Shown: positions 54,137 to 62,536 of the stretch, one piece after another
Numbering within the stretch: position 1 is the stretch's first letter
Layout of the letters: the number at the start of each line of letters is the position of its first letter
Notes under the pieces: model-generated
Databases searched by the model: none
What the model was told of the DNA's origin: nothing
Seen by the model: the letters and a program-made list of their open reading frames with translations, nothing else
Position numbers and translations under genes: made by a program
From: Kitasatospora sp. NBC_01287
GTDB lineage: Bacteria; Actinomycetota; Actinomycetes; Streptomycetales; Streptomycetaceae
NCBI RefSeq assembly: GCF_026340565.1
Contig: NZ_JAPEPB010000002.1
Coordinates: 744,001 to 808,000, forward strand
Length of the DNA: 64,000 bases
Reading direction: 5' to 3'

Positions 54137-54904
54137 CTACTGCGGGGTGACGTACGCCCCCGAGATGCCGCCGTCCACCAGGAAGGTGTTCGCCGTCATG
54201 AACGAGGAGTCGTCGCTGGCCAGGAAGGCCACGGCGGCGGCGATCTCGCTCGGCTCGGCGAACCGGCCCAGCGGGATGTGCACCAGGCGGCGGGCCGCGC
54301 GCTCCGGGTCCTTGGCGAAGAGCTCCTGGAGCAGCGGGGTGTTCACCGGCCCGGGGCAGAGCGCGTTCACCCGGATCCCCTCGCGGGCGAACTGCACGCC
54401 CAACTCGCGCGACATCGACAGCACGCCGCCCTTTGAGGCGCTGTAGGAGATCTGCGAGGTGGCCGCGCCCATCACCGCGACGAAGGAGGCGGTGTTGATG
54501 ATCGAGCCCTTGCCCTGGCGCTGCATGTGCGGGATCGCGTACTTGCAGCAGAGGTAGACACTGGTCAGGTTGACGTCCTGGACCCGCTTCCAGGCCTCCA
54601 GGCCGGTGGTGAGGATCGAGTCGTCGTCGGGCGGCGAGATGCCGGCGTTGTTGAAGGCGATGTCCAGGCGGCCGTACTCGGCGACCGCCGCCTCGTACAT
54701 CGCCTTGACGGCCTCCTCGTCGGTCACGTCGGCGCGCACGAAGAGCCCGCCGACCTCCGCGGCGGCGGCCTTGCCGCTGTTCTCGTCCAGGTCGACGCAG
54801 ACGACCTTGGCTCCCTCGCTCGCCAGGCGGCGGGCGCTGGCCAGACCGATTCCACTACCCGCACCGGTGATCACGGCCACCCGGCCGTCGAGACGGTTGG
54901 TCAT
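54137..54904 (-). CDS. Short-chain dehydrogenase/reductase (FabG-like)
   Basis: 255 residues of a classical SDR: TGAGSGIGLASA cofactor motif, NNAGIS, catalytic YSASKGG and a VDGGIS C-terminal signature. It uses NAD(H) or NADP(H), with the Asp in VCVDLDEN favouring NAD. GGAG precedes ATG 54904. It lies 4 nt after the aldehyde dehydrogenase stop, so it is part of the operon. The substrate may be a hydroxy intermediate of the amine pathway. Confidence 0.9.
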   Translation of the reverse strand: MTNRLDGRVAVITGAGSGIGLASARRLASEGAKVVCVDLDENSGKAAAAEVGGLFVRADVTDEEAVKAMYEAAVAEYGRLDIAFNNAGISPPDDDSILTTGLEAWKRVQDVNLTSVYLCCKYAIPHMQRQGKGSIINTASFVAVMGAATSQISYSASKGGVLSMSRELGVQFAREGIRVNALCPGPVNTPLLQELFAKDPERAARRLVHIPLGRFAEPSEIAAAVAFLASDDSSFMTANTFLVDGGISGAYVTPQ

Positions 54905-54908
54905 CTGA

Positions 54909-56285
54909 CTACTCCTCCGTGGAGATGAAGACGTTCTTGGTTTCGGTGAAGGCACTGAGGGCGTCGGGGCCCAGCTCGCGGCCGAGACCCGACTGCTTGA
55001 AGCCGCCGAACGGCGTGGTGTAGCGGACCGAGGAGTGCGAGTTGACCGAGAGGTTGCCGGCCTCCACGCCCTGGGCCACCCGCAGCGCGCGGCCCAGGTC
55101 CCTGGTCCAGATCGAGCCGGCCAGGCCGTACTCGGTGGCGTTGGCGATCCGCAGCGCGTCCGCCTCGTCGGTGAACGGGACGACGGCGACCACCGGACCG
55201 AAGACCTCCTCGGTGAAGACCCGCGCGCCCTGGTCCACCGGGGTCAGCACGGTGGGCGGGAACCAGAAGCCCCTGCCCTCGGGCACCTTGCCCTGCAGGT
55301 GGATCGAGACGTCGTCGGTCAGGTAGGCGCTGACCCGGGCATGGTGCGCGGCCGAGATCAGCGGTCCCATCTCGGTGGCCTCGTCGCGCGGGTCGCCCAC
55401 CTTGACCCCGAGCACGGCCGGCTCCAGCAGCGCCAGGAACTCGTCCAGCGCGCTCTCCTGGACCAGGATCCGGGACCGCGCGCAGCAGTCCTGGCCCGCG
55501 TTGTCGAAGACGGCGTACGGCGCGGTGGCGGCCGCCCTGGCCAGGTCGGCGTCGGCGAAGACGATGTTGGCGCTCTTGCCGCCGAGCTCCAGGGTGACCG
55601 GCTTGACCTGCTCGGCGCAGCCGGCCGCGATCTCCTTGCCGACCCGGGTGGAGCCGGTGAAGACCACCTTGCGCACGTCGGGATGGGTGACGAAGCGGCG
55701 CCCGACCACCGGGCCGTGGCCGGGCAGCACCTGGAAGACACCCTCGGGGATGCCCGCGGCGAGCGCGAGCTCGGCCAGCCGCAGCGCGGTCAGCGGGGTG
55801 AGCTCGGCGGGCTTGAGCACCACCGTGTTGCCGGCCGCCAGCGCCGGGGCCAGGCCCCAGGCGGCGATCGGCAGCGGGAAGTTCCACGGCACGATGACGC
55901 CGACCACGCCCAGCGGTTCCTGGAAGGTGACGTCGATCCCGCCGGCCACCGGGATCTGCCGGCCGAAGAGCCGCTCGGGCGCGGCGGCGTAGTACTCGAT
56001 GACGTCGCGGGCGTTGCCCGCCTCCCAGCGGGCGTTGCCGATGGTGTGGCCCGCGTTGGCCACCTCCAGCTGGGCCAGGTGCTCGCGGTCGGCGTCCACG
56101 GCGGCGGCGAAGGCGCGCAGCAGCCGGGCCCGGTCGGCCGGGCTGACCCGGCGCCAGCTCTCGAAGGCGGCCCTGGCCCGGGCGATGGCGGCGTCGGTCC
56201 TGGCCAGGTCGGCCATCTCGACTCGCTCGATCACCTCCTCGGTGGCGGGGTTGACCACCTCGTAGAGGTCGGCGGTGTCGGTCAC
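54909..56285 (-). CDS. Aldehyde dehydrogenase (NAD(P)-dependent)
   Basis: 458 residues. PWNFPLPIAAWG and FTGSTRVGKEI form the cofactor site, the base Glu is in LELGGKSANI and the nucleophile in NAGQDCCARS, where two cysteines are adjacent. The GTG start overlaps the preceding stop. In the γ-glutamyl pathway such enzymes oxidise a γ-glutamyl-aminoaldehyde to the acid. It is distinct from the second aldehyde dehydrogenase of the operon. Confidence 0.93.
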   Translation of the reverse strand: MTDTADLYEVVNPATEEVIERVEMADLARTDAAIARARAAFESWRRVSPADRARLLRAFAAAVDADREHLAQLEVANAGHTIGNARWEAGNARDVIEYYAAAPERLFGRQIPVAGGIDVTFQEPLGVVGVIVPWNFPLPIAAWGLAPALAAGNTVVLKPAELTPLTALRLAELALAAGIPEGVFQVLPGHGPVVGRRFVTHPDVRKVVFTGSTRVGKEIAAGCAEQVKPVTLELGGKSANIVFADADLARAAATAPYAVFDNAGQDCCARSRILVQESALDEFLALLEPAVLGVKVGDPRDEATEMGPLISAAHHARVSAYLTDDVSIHLQGKVPEGRGFWFPPTVLTPVDQGARVFTEEVFGPVVAVVPFTDEADALRIANATEYGLAGSIWTRDLGRALRVAQGVEAGNLSVNSHSSVRYTTPFGGFKQSGLGRELGPDALSAFTETKNVFISTEE

Positions 56286-56998
56286 GGGGTCTTCTCCTCA
56301 ACGGCGTCGACGAAGGATCTGAAGAGTCTCGGGTCACCGGGGTCGGCCTCCGGGTGCCACTGGACGCCCAGCGCGAAGCGCGCGCCGGGCAGTTCGAGGG
56401 CCTCCACGGTGCCGTCGGCGGCGAAGGCCACCGGGCGCAGGCCGGTGCCGATCCGGTCCACCGCCTGGTGGTGGTAGCAGAGCACCTCGGGGCGCTCGCC
56501 CAGGATGCCGGCCAGCCGGCTCTCCGGCTCCACCCGCACCGGGCGGCGGTGGAAGGTGGCCGGGGCGCTCTGGTGGCTCTCGTCGCCGATCCGGTCGGGC
56601 AGGTGCTGGACCAGGTCGCCGCCGAGCGCCGCGTTGAGCACCTGCAGGCCGCGGCAGACCCCGAGCAGCGGCAGGTCCACGGCCAGCGCCGCCCGCACCA
56701 GCTCGAACTCCCAGGCGTCGCGCACCGGATGGGGTGCGCCGGTGCGGTGGTGCGGCTCGGCCCGGTAGCGTGCCGGGTCGACATCCGGGCCACCGGCCAG
56801 CACCAACCCGTCCAGCCGGGCCAGCAGGGCCCGCGCCACCGGGCCGGCCGGCTGCGGCGGCAGCAGCACCGGCACCGCGCCCGCTCCGATGACCGCGTCC
56901 ACGTACAACTGCGGTACGAGTGCCGCCGGTTGGTTCCAGACACCCCAACTGGCCTGCTCCAGGTAGCTGGTGATCCCCACCAGCGGCAGCCCGGTCAC
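56282..56998 (-). CDS. Class I glutamine amidotransferase-like γ-glutamyl hydrolase (PuuD-like)
   Basis: 238 residues. A Peptidase C26 fold with nucleophile Cys115 in LLGVCRGLQ and His215/Glu217 in QWHPE. An early GITSYLEQASWGVW matches γ-glutamyl-γ-aminobutyrate hydrolases. The enzyme would release glutamate from the oxidised γ-glutamyl intermediate. It overlaps the ligase stop by 4 nt. Together with the ligase it implies a Puu-like or ethanolamine-type γ-glutamylation route. Confidence 0.9.
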   Translation of the reverse strand: MTGLPLVGITSYLEQASWGVWNQPAALVPQLYVDAVIGAGAVPVLLPPQPAGPVARALLARLDGLVLAGGPDVDPARYRAEPHHRTGAPHPVRDAWEFELVRAALAVDLPLLGVCRGLQVLNAALGGDLVQHLPDRIGDESHQSAPATFHRRPVRVEPESRLAGILGERPEVLCYHHQAVDRIGTGLRPVAFAADGTVEALELPGARFALGVQWHPEADPGDPRLFRSFVDAVEEKTP

Positions 56999-58353
56999 AG
57001 CCGCTCGAACCCGCGCCGGCGCTCCCAGTCGGTCACCGCGGCGTCGAAGGCGGCCAGTTCGACCCGGCCGGCGTGGCTGTAGTGGCGCACCACGTCCTTG
57101 CCGAACGCGAGGGCGGCGACCTCGCTGGCCTCGAAGGCGCTCACCGCGTCGCGCAGCGTGGCCGGCACCCGGGGTGCGTCGGAGGCGTACGCGTTTCCGG
57201 TGAACTCGGGCTCCAGCTCCAGCTGTTGCTCCAGCCCGTGCAGCCCGGCCGCGATCAGCGCGGCGACCGCGAGGTACGGGTTGACGTCGCCGCCGGGCAC
57301 CCGGTTCTCGAAGCGCAGCGAGGAGCCGTGGCCGACCACCCGCAGCGCGCAGGTGCGGTTGTCTCGGCCCCAGGCGATCGCGGTGGGCGCGAAGCTGCCC
57401 GGCACGTAGCGCTTGTAGGAGTTGACGGTCGGGGCCAGCAGGAGCGCGAAGTCGGCCAGGCAGGCGAGCTGTCCGGCCAGGAAGTGCTCCATCAGCTCGG
57501 AGAAGCCGTGCGGCCCCTCCCCCGCCAGCACCGGCGTACCGTCCGCGTCGCGCAGGCTCAGGTGGACGTGGCAGGAGTTGCCCTCGCGCTCGTTGTACTT
57601 GGCCATGAAGGTCAGGCTGACCTCCTCCTGCGCGGCGATCTCCTTGGCGCCGGTCTTGTAGACCGAGTGGTCGTCGCAGGCCTTCAGCGCGGTGGCGTAC
57701 TTGAAGGCGATCTCGTGCTGGCCGAGGTTGCACTCGCCCTTGGCCGACTCGACGGTGAGCCCGGCGCCGGTCATCTCCCGGCGCAACCTGCGCAGCAGCG
57801 GCTCGATCCGCGCGGTGCCCAGGATCGAGTAGTCCACGTTGTACTGGTTGACCGGGGTGAGCTGCCGGTAGTCCTTGTCCCAGGCCTGCTCGTAGCTGTC
57901 CCGGAAGACGATGAACTCCAACTCGGTTCCCACGTAGGCCTGCCAGCCATAGGCTGCCAGGCGGTCCAGCTGCCGTTGCAGGATCTGCCGGGGCGAGACC
58001 GCCACCGGCGTGCCGTCCTGGTGCGCCAGGTCGCACTGCACCATCGCGGTGCCCGGGTGCCAGGGCACCGACCGCAGCGTGTCGAGGTCGGGCACCATGG
58101 CCAGGTCGCCGTAGCCGCTCTCCCAGGAGGAGACCTCGTAACCGTCGACGGTGTTCATCTCGATGTCCACCGCGAGCAGGTAGCCGCAGCCCTCGGCGGC
58201 GTGCCCCAGCACGTCGTTGAGGAAGTACTCGGCGTCCAGCCGCTTGCCCTGCAGCCGGCCCTGCATGTCGGTGATCGCCAGCACGACGGTGTCGATACTG
58301 CCGTCGGCGACGCGGGCGCGGAGCTGCTCCAGAGTCAGCCGTGCGCTGCTCAT
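56995..58353 (-). CDS. Glutamine synthetase-like γ-glutamyl-amine ligase
   Basis: 452 residues. The GS fold is complete: ELEFIVFRD (metal Glu), ESAKGECNLGQHEIAFKYA and HVHLSLRD. The catalytic-loop region runs PTVNSYKRYVPGSFAPTAIA, with SLRFENRVPGGDVNPYLAVA at the C-terminus. No adenylylation-loop NLYDLP tyrosine motif is seen. Such enzymes (PuuA, Streptomyces GlnA2/3/4) attach glutamate to polyamines or ethanolamine using ATP instead of making glutamine. ATG 58353 follows GGAGGAG and overlaps the permease stop by 4 nt. Which amine is used cannot be decided by eye. Confidence 0.9.
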   Translation of the reverse strand: MSSARLTLEQLRARVADGSIDTVVLAITDMQGRLQGKRLDAEYFLNDVLGHAAEGCGYLLAVDIEMNTVDGYEVSSWESGYGDLAMVPDLDTLRSVPWHPGTAMVQCDLAHQDGTPVAVSPRQILQRQLDRLAAYGWQAYVGTELEFIVFRDSYEQAWDKDYRQLTPVNQYNVDYSILGTARIEPLLRRLRREMTGAGLTVESAKGECNLGQHEIAFKYATALKACDDHSVYKTGAKEIAAQEEVSLTFMAKYNEREGNSCHVHLSLRDADGTPVLAGEGPHGFSELMEHFLAGQLACLADFALLLAPTVNSYKRYVPGSFAPTAIAWGRDNRTCALRVVGHGSSLRFENRVPGGDVNPYLAVAALIAAGLHGLEQQLELEPEFTGNAYASDAPRVPATLRDAVSAFEASEVAALAFGKDVVRHYSHAGRVELAAFDAAVTDWERRRGFERL

Positions 58354-59520
58354 CCGTTCTCCTCCGAGGGGGTCGGGTCGGTCATGTCCTGGATCCGCGG
58401 GCCGGTGAACCAGCGTCGCGCCGAGCTGAACCACCAGAGGGCCGCGAAGCCGAGCACCACCGCGATGGCGACACTGGTGTAGTTGAAGTTCTTGGCGGTG
58501 ATCGGGTCGAGCGTGGGGAGCATGAAGAGCACCGTGATCAGCGCGGTCCAGCCGACCGCCACGATGCCGATCGGCCGACTCCAGCGTCCCAGGTGCCAGG
58601 GCCCGCGTCGGAACTCCTCGCCCTGACGCAGCCTCAGGTACACCGGGATGACGTAGGCCAGGTAGAGGCCGATCACCGAGACCGAGGTGACGGCGGCGAA
58701 GGCGGTGGTGTTCCACAGGGCGGGCAGTCCGAGCAGGAAGGCGCCGCAGGTGGCCAGCCAGATCGCGTTGTTGGGGGTCTGGGTGCGCGGCGCGATCCGG
58801 TGCCAGAGCCGCGAGCCGGGCAGCGCGCCGTCCCGCGAGAAGGCGTAGATCATCCGGGAGTTGGCGGTGACCGAGGCCATCCCGCAGAAGAACTGGGCGC
58901 CGATCACGATGATCAGCAGGAACTCGGCGCCGTTGCGGCCGATCGCGTCCAGGAAGATCTGCGCGGGCGGCTCGCCGGTGGCGCTGTTCACCTCACCGCT
59001 GTAGTCCTGGATCGCGAAGGTCAGGCCGATCAGCAGGATCCAGCCTGCCACCAGCGAGACCAGGATCGAGTTGACGATGCCGCGCGGCCCGGACCGGGCG
59101 GCGTCCCTGGTCTCCTCGGTCATGTGGGCCGAGGCGTCGTAGCCGGTCAGGGTGTACTGGGCGAGCAGCAGCCCGAGCAGCGACACGTAGAACGAGCTGT
59201 GGAAGCCGGTCTGGTTGACGAAGTGTCCGAAGACGAAGGAGACCGAGGTGTGGTGCTGCGGCACGATCGCCAGCACGCCGACGATGATCGCCACCCCCAG
59301 CAGGTGCCACCAGACGCTGACCGTGTTGAAGAGCGCGACCAGTTGGACGCCGAAGCTGTTCAGCAGCCCGTGCAGGACCAGGATCACCGCGAAGATGATG
59401 ATCGTGTGGGGTGCGGTGGCGCTGAAGCCGAACCACAGGTCGAACAGTGCGTTGGTGAAGGTGGCCGCGCCGTAGTCGACGCTCGCGGTGACCGCGACCT
59501 GGCCCATGAAGTTGCACCAG
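58350..59520 (-). pseudogene. APC-family amine/amino-acid permease, N-terminal end removed by insertion
   Basis: About 390 C-terminal residues remain of a usual ~500-530. They begin at WCNFMGQVAVTASVDYGA, which in intact APC permeases lies after the first three or four helices. About eight helices follow, including GYDASAHMTEETRDAARSGP, a permease signature, and a polar C-terminus. The sequence stops matching the family at about 59520, where the integrative element begins. An internal ATG at 59507 could start a 385-residue fragment, but a fragment missing its early substrate-binding helices should not transport. The missing part should lie at the far end of the element. Confidence 0.8.
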
Positions 59521-59535
59521 GTCGTTAAGCCATAG
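59505..59535. other. Probable left attachment junction (att site) in the permease gene
   Basis: Permease similarity ends near GTTGCACCA (59511-59519), and unrelated DNA leading to the integrase begins just after. The 2-bp crossover dinucleotide and short core used by serine integrases cannot be fixed without the opposite junction, which is outside the window. The position within about 15 bp is supported. Confidence 0.6.
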
Positions 59536-59573
59536 CGGGGCATGTTGTCAGCGCAGGCGAGTAGCGTGACGCC

Positions 59574-61100
59574 ATGGCTACCCGCATCCTCCCCCGTCGC
59601 GACACCCCCTACCGAGCCGCGCTCTACGGGCGCGCCAGCAGCGACCCCAAGAAGCGGGGCCGCTCGATCCGCGACCAGTTCGCCGTCGGCGAGGTCGAAT
59701 GCGACGACCACAGCTGGGCGATCGTCGACTATTACGAGGATCGGGACCGATCCGCAAGTCGGGCCGCCAAGCAGGAGCGCGAAGACTTCAACCGGCTCGT
59801 CAGCGACATCAAGGCCGGCCTGGTCGACATCGTCGTCTACGCGGAGCGCTCCCGTGCGTCCCGGCGTCTCGATGTATCCCTCGAGCTGCGCACGTTGTGC
59901 GAGGACACGAACGTGCTGCTGTGCTACGACGGGCGCATCTACAACATGCATGTCCCCGCGGACCGTAAGGAGTTCACGCGGGACGCCGTGCAGTCCGAGG
60001 AGGAGGCCGAGAGCATCATCGGCCGCAGCCAGAGGACCGCTCGACTCAACGCGCAACGGGGGGCTCCTCACTCCTACGCCCCGTTCGGCTACACGCGGCG
60101 GTACGACCCGGAGGATGGTCATCTTCTGGGTCAGTTCCCGCATCCTACTCAGGCCGTGGACGTCGTCGAGATGTTTGAGCGCGTCGCATCAGGTGAGTCG
60201 ATTAGCTCGGTGGTTTCCACGTTGCAGAAGCACCGACCGCGGGCGTCTCTGACGAGCCTGCGGGTCATCTTGAAGAACCGTTCGTACCTGGGCGTCCGCA
60301 TGTACAAGGGCCAGGAAATGCCGAACTGCCAGTGGGAGCCCATCACTGACGACCCTGACTGGCCGGAGCTCTTCGAGCAGGTGCAGCACATCCTGAAGGA
60401 CTCCAGCCGGAAGACGATGCGCGAGAACCGGCTCGTGCACCTGCTGTCTGGCCTTGCGTGGTGTGCCCCCTGCCTCAAGGCGGGCAAGCGCCTCCCGGAG
60501 TCTGTGCTGCGTGTGTCGCGCCGTCAGGGCGCCGCCCGCTACCGGTGCCCTACCGCGAGTGGCCACGTCATGATCCTGAAGGAGGTTCTGGATGCGTACG
60601 TGGAGGCCTCAGTCATCGAGTGGCTGTCGTCACCGGCCGCCACGGCTGCACTGGGACCCAAGCAGGACGTCTCGCAGATCAGGAAGCTGCAGAACCGGAT
60701 TGTCAGCATGAAGGAGCAGCTCGAAACGGCGAGGTCGATGGCCGGGGAGCTGGATGACGATGGCCGTCCGCGGCTGTCGATCGCATCGCTCGCGACGACT
60801 GAGAGGCTCCTTTTGCCGCAGGTCGAGCGGGATGAGATCGAGTTGAGCCGGCTCCTCACTCCCCAGGACGCTCTCCTGGGCCGGCTCGCAGGCGTTCCTG
60901 TCAAGGAGCTCCACAGGACCTGGGGTCAGCTGAAGCTCTCGGAGCAGCGGCGGGTCCTCAGGTCGGTGGTCAACATCGAGCTGCGGCCTGCGTCGAGCCA
61001 TGGGGAGCGGCGGTTTCGTTCCGAGCGGGTTGGCCTGACGTTTCGTGGCGCACCTGGGTTCGTCTCGCCATCTGATCGCTCTGGGGTAGGCCGGGATTGA
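59574..61100 (+). CDS. Large serine integrase
   Basis: 508 residues. The resolvase catalytic domain (about 12-160) has ALYGRASSD with nucleophile Ser22 and the conserved Arg pattern SIRDQ and YAERSRASRR. The Recombinase domain (about 180-290) has APFGYTRRYDPED and KNRSYLGVRMYKG. A zinc-ribbon domain follows with CAPC and a later YRCP. A coiled-coil and basic C-terminus complete a typical large serine integrase. It catalyses attP x attB recombination and reads inward from the junction. ATG 59574 lacks a ribosome binding site, and TAGCGT lies 6 nt upstream, so a leaderless transcript is possible. Confidence 0.93.
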   Translation: MATRILPRRDTPYRAALYGRASSDPKKRGRSIRDQFAVGEVECDDHSWAIVDYYEDRDRSASRAAKQEREDFNRLVSDIKAGLVDIVVYAERSRASRRLDVSLELRTLCEDTNVLLCYDGRIYNMHVPADRKEFTRDAVQSEEEAESIIGRSQRTARLNAQRGAPHSYAPFGYTRRYDPEDGHLLGQFPHPTQAVDVVEMFERVASGESISSVVSTLQKHRPRASLTSLRVILKNRSYLGVRMYKGQEMPNCQWEPITDDPDWPELFEQVQHILKDSSRKTMRENRLVHLLSGLAWCAPCLKAGKRLPESVLRVSRRQGAARYRCPTASGHVMILKEVLDAYVEASVIEWLSSPAATAALGPKQDVSQIRKLQNRIVSMKEQLETARSMAGELDDDGRPRLSIASLATTERLLLPQVERDEIELSRLLTPQDALLGRLAGVPVKELHRTWGQLKLSEQRRVLRSVVNIELRPASSHGERRFRSERVGLTFRGAPGFVSPSDRSGVGRD

Positions 61101-61104
61101 GGTG

Positions 61105-61626
61105 CTAGGGGTTGGGCTGCCGCGCCGGGTTCGCCAGGGGGGCGCCGGTAGGGCGTCGGTCGGCCAGGTAGATCAGAGATCCGGCCGGGATGTTGACGCC
61201 CTCTTTGTGTATGCCGTTCCGCTCGTTGAGGGCCCCGATCTCGTATGCCTTGCAGAGCTCCTGGGCCCGGGTGTTTTCGAATTCATCTCGCATGTCTGCT
61301 ATCGCCTCGGTGAGGCGCTCCTCGTTGCGAGCCTCTTCCTCGGCCGCGGCGACGCGGAGGCGGTTGCGTGCGGCGATGTTTGCCATGTGGGAGGCCTGGC
61401 TTTGTGCAGTGCGCTCGGCGAGGCCCCGGCGCTCCTCGGTGGTATCGGTGAGGTGTTCCTCGAGGTGTGCGAGCCAGCGGCGTATGAAGATGAGCACGGT
61501 GATCGTGCATCCCACGATTGCGGTTGAGATTTCGGCGCCGCTGGGGTTGACGGTGTAGATCAGGATCGTGAATGCCCCCGCTGCCGCTGCCATTAGGGCT
61601 GTGCGGCCCCACGATCGCCTGTACAT
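61105..61626 (-). CDS. Membrane and coiled-coil protein of the element
   Basis: 173 residues. Two N-terminal membrane segments (TALMAAAAGAFTILIYTV and ISTAIVGCTITVLIFI) are followed by a long charged helix rich in Glu and Arg, a likely coiled coil, and a short Pro-rich end. No family was recognised. ATG 61626 follows AGGGGG. The stop lies 4 nt from the integrase stop, and the repressor gene is upstream on the same strand, so it is probably expressed from the repressor transcript during lysogeny. Superinfection exclusion or entry-exclusion is a reasonable guess, nothing more. Confidence 0.7.
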   Translation of the reverse strand: MYRRSWGRTALMAAAAGAFTILIYTVNPSGAEISTAIVGCTITVLIFIRRWLAHLEEHLTDTTEERRGLAERTAQSQASHMANIAARNRLRVAAAEEEARNEERLTEAIADMRDEFENTRAQELCKAYEIGALNERNGIHKEGVNIPAGSLIYLADRRPTGAPLANPARQPNP

Positions 61627-61642
61627 TTTTGACCCCCTGAGG

Positions 61643-62089
61643 TCAGCCGTCCTGTGCCGCGCTCTCGATGGTGTCGGAGGTGTCGGCGCTTGGCTCAGCG
61701 AGGCGCTGGAAGAGGGCGTGCACCATCTCGCGGCCGAAGGGGTCGAGCCTCCAGGCATCTGCCACATCATCAGGAGTGATAGGAGGCGATGCTACTGGCT
61801 CCGGGAGCGTTTGTGACCGCTCTTCGGCTGGGAGGATTCCGGATTCGCGGAACAGCTCAAGGGGGTCCTTCCCGAGGGCGCGTGCGAGGCCGGTGAAGTA
61901 CTCGGCTCGTGGCATGCGCTCGCCGAGGATGAGTCGGCTGACTGTGGACTGGGACATGCCTGCGGCGGCGGCGAGGCGCTTGATGGCGCCGCTGTTGATG
62001 CGGTCGACCTCGTAGCCGGCGTCCAGGGCCGCTTGGCGGATGTAGTCGGCGAATTGCTTGAGTGACGTGTTCACGGTGGGACCGTCCAT
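61643..62089 (-). CDS. XRE-family repressor of the element
   Basis: 148 residues. The helix-turn-helix reads IKRLAAAAGMSQSTVSRLIL within residues 40-75, and a short acidic C-terminal part follows. ATG 62089 has no ribosome binding site; a TAGCAT -10 box 6 nt upstream with GTGACA at -35 predicts a leaderless mRNA, as in many phage repressors. It is divergent from a Cro-like gene. It probably binds the GCATGA sites between them and maintains the integrated state. Confidence 0.85.
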   Translation of the reverse strand: MDGPTVNTSLKQFADYIRQAALDAGYEVDRINSGAIKRLAAAAGMSQSTVSRLILGERMPRAEYFTGLARALGKDPLELFRESGILPAEERSQTLPEPVASPPITPDDVADAWRLDPFGREMVHALFQRLAEPSADTSDTIESAAQDG

Positions 62090-62095
62090 GTGGTG

Positions 62096-62125
62096 ATGCT
62101 AGCTAGCTCGCATGACGCCTGTCAC
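62096..62125 (-). promoter_or_regulatory. Repressor promoter (leaderless)
   Basis: On the minus strand GTGACA (complement of 62120-62125) and TAGCAT (complement of 62096-62101) are 18 bp apart. The -10 box ends 6 nt before the repressor ATG. Two GCATGA-type hexamers overlap or flank this promoter, which would allow autoregulation. Confidence 0.65.
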
Positions 62126-62310
62126 CGGTCATGCTCATAAGCAACTCTACAGGTCAGGCCATCCGTGGCGACATAAGGGAACGTCGGCCATCACCAACTT
62201 GCGTCTGGCATATGCCAACCCATCGAGCATGAAGAACCGCTCCGCGTCTTGCCATCGAGCATGATGCAGGTCTAACGTCATGCCTGTGAGCATGATGCTT
62301 CACGGCATGA
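62110..62310. promoter_or_regulatory. Operator array of GCATGA hexamers
   Basis: GCATGA or its complement TCATGC occurs seven times: 62110, 62129, 62227, 62259, 62278, 62290 and 62305. The pair at 62110-62134 forms GCATGAC-N11-GTCATGC. Two copies share the longer context CATCGAGCATGA. They flank both divergent promoters, as expected for a lysogeny switch. Confidence 0.7.
62249..62278 (+). promoter_or_regulatory. Rightward promoter for the Cro-like operon
   Basis: TTGCCA (62249-62254) and TAACGT (62273-62278) are separated by 18 bp. A GCATGA site lies in the spacer and another abuts the -10 box, so repressor binding would block it. The first gene starts 49 nt downstream. Confidence 0.6.
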
Positions 62311-62326
62311 CGAACGGAGGTGACTC

Positions 62327-62536
62327 ATGAGCAAGACCTTCCACGACAACTTCAAGCGCATCACCGCAGGCCAGAACATCGCGGAGATCACCAAAGCGAC
62401 GGGCCTCGACCAGGGGTCGGTCTCCCGCTACCTGAACGGGAGCCGAGTTCCGCGCCTGCCTCGGCTGCGTCGGATTGCCCGCGCCTACAACGTCAGCGTC
62501 GACGAGCTCGACGAACCGCTCGAGGGTGCGGCATGA
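62327..62536 (+). CDS. Small XRE/Cro-like DNA-binding protein
   Basis: 69 residues, nearly all one helix-turn-helix domain: IAEITKATGLDQGSVSRYLN with a final acidic SVDELDEPLE. A near-ideal ribosome binding site GGAGGTGA precedes ATG 62327. Divergent from the larger repressor gene, it fits the Cro position in the switch, or an excision/replication control protein. Confidence 0.82.
   Translation: MSKTFHDNFKRITAGQNIAEITKATGLDQGSVSRYLNGSRVPRLPRLRRIARAYNVSVDELDEPLEGAA

Noticed and set aside
58341-59528. Plus-strand frame over the truncated permease
   Set aside because: Asp/Gln/Arg-rich shadow; the membrane-helix pattern is in the minus frame.
59562-59573. Full -35/-10 promoter for the integrase
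   Set aside because: TAGCGT is a fair -10, but TTGTCA upstream is only 11 bp away, too close for a standard -35, so only a leaderless -10 is suggested.
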